This document shows positions 60,564-64,000 of a stretch of DNA of 64,000 nt, in pieces. The translations under genes were made by a program, and so were the position numbers. Positions within the stretch are counted from its first letter, which is position 1. Each line of letters begins with the position of its first letter. Source of the DNA: Pyrenochaeta sp. MPI-SDFR-AT-0127 (taxonomy: Eukaryota; Ascomycota; Dothideomycetes; Pleosporales; Cucurbitariaceae); assembly GCA_020747015.1 (NCBI GenBank), contig JAGTJM010000014.1:124001-188000 (forward strand), written 5' to 3'. The notes beneath the pieces were generated by a model. The model saw nothing but the letters and a program-made list of their open reading frames with translations. It had not been told where the DNA came from and searched no databases.

Positions 60564-62196
60564 TTTGATATAGGGTTGGTTGGAGGTTGGTAGTGAAGTT
60601 TTTGTACGTTGAAAGACTCAAAAGATGTTTGTAAGATCGGCTAGCGAAAGTGGTGCGTCGAGCAGCAGAAAGAAGCGAAGTGAAGGTATGGAAGACGGTG
60701 GAGTTTGAAAGACTGTTGTTGGCTCGATGAGGAGTGCCGATTTCTGGGTGCATTCCATGCTCCTTCTTATACAATCTGGTGGATGCATCTTCTGGCTTCT
60801 CGAATTCTCTCAACGGCGTCACATCGGAGACATGTAGACGGGTTGGGATCGCAGATAGAGTGACCCCACAGTCAATGCTGGCTTTCGCGGCGCATGAAAC
60901 CACGGTCGGGTAACCAAAATAGGAAAAGTGGAGGCTGATCGAGCTGATGTTGGGCATTCTCTTGGCTCGAAACCATGCTCATTTTGTTCGAAACTACACA
61001 ATACTGGGATAGCCTAAGCCTCGCGTATCGGGGCGTGAATGGCTCGCACCTATTTCAGATTAGCGCGCGGGATAGAGCCGTTTCAGACTATGGAGTTCTT
61101 GTCTCCTCCAATGACACGGCCACGTCAGACGAAAAATCGTGAACGGCATGAACATTGAACATGTCAAACCTTGTTTTTCAGCTTGTTCCGCATGATAATA
61201 TTGTCTCTATAGCCTTATAGATGCTCTTGATGTTTATTTCGACCAGGTCACATTTGTCATACCAGTGGCGGGTGACAGGCGGGATAACAATGCCAACCCT
61301 GATTTACTGCTTAAAGAGGAGCGTCATATAGGGGCATGATGAATGACGAGGCCGAAAACTTCAGATAGTAACCCTTCGCAGACCGAAGGATGGGGCACTA
61401 ACAAGGTGTTTGAATGGTGGAAGAAACCGTGTTCTTGATGGGTCATGGTGGTGAACAGGGAGTCAACTAGGATTATGATCAGCATTATGAAGTCCTGGCC
61501 GTCTCCTGTCGGGTCGTGTGAGATGGTCTTGAGGAAATCGATGGCCTGTATCATTTGTTCTTCTGTGACCCGACGTGGATTCTAGATGGTCGAAACAACA
61601 CACCGCTGTTTAATGACCACGTTTAGGTCCAAACACTGTTTCAATTGCTCTGGTGAGATGTCTAGTGGTGTAAGAGACCACACTGGCGAGATGGTGGAGC
61701 TGGAGGTGGGTATTAAGTTGCGTCGTAAGGCTGGTCAATGCATTGCTTGGCATGGTCCACCAGTGCGGGAAAAAGCTTGCGCGCTCTGCGTTGACGCGAA
61801 CGACAAGACTTCTGGGCCTCGCATGACTCGATGTTTCTTCCTTGTCCGCCGTTGCTCACCTGTCCGTGCTGTACACGTCTCCGATTTGCTGGGAAGATGC
61901 TCCTTACACTCGGAGAGGCGACTTTCCGACCTGCGACAATCCGAAAAGCAAGCGTTACACCGAGATGACATGGGGTCGAATGGAATTCATCTCGACGGCT
62001 GTGGTCGGAGGCGTCTCTTCTCTTCCATCAATGAAAATGCTACTCTGCATTTGCCTGCCAACTGCTTGAATAGGCTGCCATTATCCTGCACTTTCGACTG
62101 TTTGATCTATATCCTTGTCGCACGAGATGAATATTTGCTTTCCTAGACCACTATCTCAGCGTTTGGAGGTGCCTCCTACAATTTCGCTGTCTATGC
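60564..62196 (-). other. 1.6-kb gap with a possible uncharacterised minus-strand gene (about 61975-61324)
   Basis: Near the right side, minus-strand frames look coding: from about 61974 a Cys/Ser-rich start (SSRCNACFSDCRRSE) runs to a GTGAGC donor, then behind a CATTGACCAG acceptor a frame of about 50 codons, and then from 61554 to 61324 a 76-codon frame with a hydrophobic stretch (DFIMLIIILVDSLF). One TAG separates the last two, and no intron I tried restored the phase, so it is a weak or decayed gene. A 186-codon plus frame (61586-62146) overlaps it and is probably its shadow. The part near 60564-60960 is the pectate lyase promoter. Confidence 0.3.
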
Positions 62197-64000
62197 CTAC
62201 ATCTCAAAGCGACCATCATCCTGTTTGATCAAATCCGCACCTTTCTCACCAACCGCGTAAGTGGTGGACATGATGTTTCCACTAACATGGCCCGGGAAAA
62301 TACTAGCATCCACCACTCTGAGACCGTCGACGACTTTTCTTTTGCCGCTCATCACTCTCAATCGCTCGTCGACTACTTGGCCTAGAGCAGCTGTGCCAAT
62401 AAGATGATACTGCGTAGAAATGTGATTTGTCACATACTCAATGCGTTGCGCCTCTGTTTCTAGGCTATTCGATGGAGGCGGCTGCACGCGCTCGCCCAAA
62501 GATTTCGCTACGAGAGGGTGCTTCGAGACGGCATCTAGCCACTTGAGGCCTGCCGCGAGGATCTTTGCGTCGCACTCGTGGCGGAAGTACCCCGGGTCGA
62601 TTGTGGGGGGTTGAAGTGGGTCTGAAGAGGATATGTGTACTGAGCCGCGAGACAGCGGGTGCTCGAGGCAGATGAGTAGAGACACGCGATTTTTCCCTGC
62701 CGGTGGGGCGCTGAAGAACTGTGTTTGGTCACTTCCCGCGCTCATGTCCAGCTGGCAAGGGATACAGAATGTTTGGAGGTTGGCAAAAGTGGGATCAGAC
62801 AGCTGGTCGACGATGACCTGCACGTCTCGTTAACAGTCGTTCGCTCTCAGTGAATAGCTCGGGGTACACATACCTTCTCCTGCTTCTTTTCAAAGTCATT
62901 CTTCGCGAGGCTCTTCTCAGTGATTTCATCTTGCAGCTTCTCCACAGCTTCTTCTCCCACCAGGCTAGCATAGCTCACGAATCCCATCAGCATTCCCGGA
63001 TTACCATATGAGCCTTTCTTAGTCTTCTCATACACCTCCTGCTGTGCTTTGGCAAACTCTTCTCCATGCAGTGAATCCATACTCAGGATACCTTCCTTGA
63101 GATTGAACAACATACCACCGAGAACATGGTCCTGGAAGTTGGCTCCAACATGCGTGTTCTCAATGACGCATTCCACACCAGCCTTTTGCAACACTGTTGG
63201 GTCTCCGATTCCAGATGACTCAAGGAGTTGCGGAGTTTGGATGACTCCCGCAGAACACCACTTCTCTGGCAACTTTTGCTTGATGAGTCTGGCCCCCATG
63301 ATAGAATTCAACACCTACGGCTCGGTCACCGTCAAGCAGAACTTTTGTCGCCTGAGCTTCGGTAAGAACGCGTAGGTTCTTTCGATTAATGTTTGGTCGT
63401 AGATAGCCCGTCGCAGCATACGACCTCTTGCCCGTATCGCTCGATCGATCCACAGCCCCGAGTGAAGAGTAAAACCCAATATGATCGCCGCTCCATGCAT
63501 CACTGATATTCCTCTTTCCGCCACCAATCTCATACGCCGCCTTACAGAAATCGACCTCTAGGGGCATATAGAAGTCGTTGAAGCTGGTATGGATTGGACC
63601 GTCAGTGCCATGATACTTGTCCTTTGCAGCGTGTGGCATGAATTGCTTATCCTCTGGAAGTGCAGATTCATCCGGGACATCGAGAGTTTGGTGCTTCTTG
63701 AAGTACGGCACCAAATCGTCCCAACCCCACCCGGGGTTCCCCATATCTCTCCAGGCATCGTAGTCCTTCCTCGAGCCGCGCACATACATCAAGTAATTGA
63801 TTGCAGAGCTGCCGCCCAAGACTTTGCCTCGAGGCATCGAGTACGTCTTGTTACCGGCATGTGGCTGCGGGATGCTAGACATGCACTAATCATACTCTGG
63901 ACGCCCGATGAGGGCTGGATACAGGGACGGAGTGCTGACTTTGGCATCGCCCATGCGGTTTTGTCCTGCCTCGAGGACACCCACTGTGACGGAGGGATTC
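62197..64000 (-). pseudogene. GMC-type oxidoreductase, broken by a stop and a frameshift, 5' part beyond the window
   Basis: This is a glucose-methanol-choline flavoenzyme; the aryl-alcohol/choline oxidase group cannot be narrowed. The N-terminal FAD Rossmann motif lies beyond base 64000. Visible exon 64000-62874, intron 62873-62818 (GTATGT...CAG), last exon 62817-62197. Family motifs: PRGKVLGGSSAINYLMYVRG (GMC signature 1), SAGVIQTPQLLESSGIG (signature 2, in a second frame), and near the C-terminus STQYHLIGTAALGQVVDERL, with the catalytic His, and VVDASIFPGHVSGN. Two lesions are seen: TAG at 63888-63886 where the context suggests Trp, and a loss of two bases (or gain of one) at about 63250-63256 just before signature 2. 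Both lie in otherwise well-kept coding sequence, so inactivation is recent or an error. Confidence 0.8.

Noticed and set aside
61586..62146. 186-codon + strand frame
   Set aside because: No family resemblance, many Arg/Cys/Leu from reverse reading, and the opposite strand looks more like coding sequence.
63886..63899. A 21-bp intron removing the TAG in the GMC gene (GTATGATT...CTAG)
   Set aside because: Far below the smallest introns in this window (47-49 bp), with no branch site.

Overview
The window is nuclear DNA of a filamentous ascomycete (Pezizomycotina, most likely a plant-associated Dothideomycete; the class is inference). Evidence: most genes carry one to eight short introns (about 47-110 bp) with GT donors, CTAAC/CTGAC-like branch points and AG acceptors; housekeeping proteins are of ascomycete type; a secreted PL3 pectate lyase and small cysteine-containing secreted proteins are present. 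No rRNA, tRNA, CRISPR array or complete transposon was recognised. Multi-exon models below were assembled by hand and checked for phase; each gives an open frame of exact codon length except two genes that are broken.

Layout. 0-12.3 kb: an uncharacterised two-exon gene, mitochondrial GCV1, V-ATPase subunit C (VMA5), a short-chain dehydrogenase (SDR), KRR1, two convergent SET-domain genes and ORC6. 13.7-20.8 kb: an accessory island of five predicted secreted proteins. Four of them, with five homologous units in total, share a [C/H]-x-C-x-hydrophobic-aromatic motif followed at exactly the same codon by a phase-2 intron, and end with a Cys close to the C-terminus. This is the strongest candidate for an undescribed system here: a dispersed effector-like secreted family. 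21.7-31.3 kb: IMP4, RPA43 and PRP43, all ribosome-biogenesis genes, then PRMT5 (carrying an apparent 1-nt frameshift) and a FabG-like reductase. 31.7-35.3 kb: UBA2 (SUMO E1) divergent from a queuosine-salvage glycosylase. 35.3-49.3 kb: sparse, with two conserved-looking fungal proteins of unknown function (one with an 18-nt micro-exon) between gene-poor stretches of 4.4, 4.2 and 3.0 kb. 49.3-59.3 kb: one nine-exon gene for a protein of about 3118 aa of the DUF6606/DUF3638/DUF3645 type with P-loop and helicase-like motifs. 59.7-64 kb: a pectate lyase and a GMC oxidoreductase with an in-frame stop and a frameshift, running off the right edge.

The housekeeping genes are not an operon but fall into themes: ribosome production (KRR1, IMP4, RPA43, PRP43), replication licensing (ORC6), protein modification (UBA2, PRMT5, SET proteins), mitochondrial metabolism (GCV1, FabG-like) and vacuolar acidification (VMA5). 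The secreted island, the pectate lyase and the decayed GMC gene form the variable, environment-facing part.
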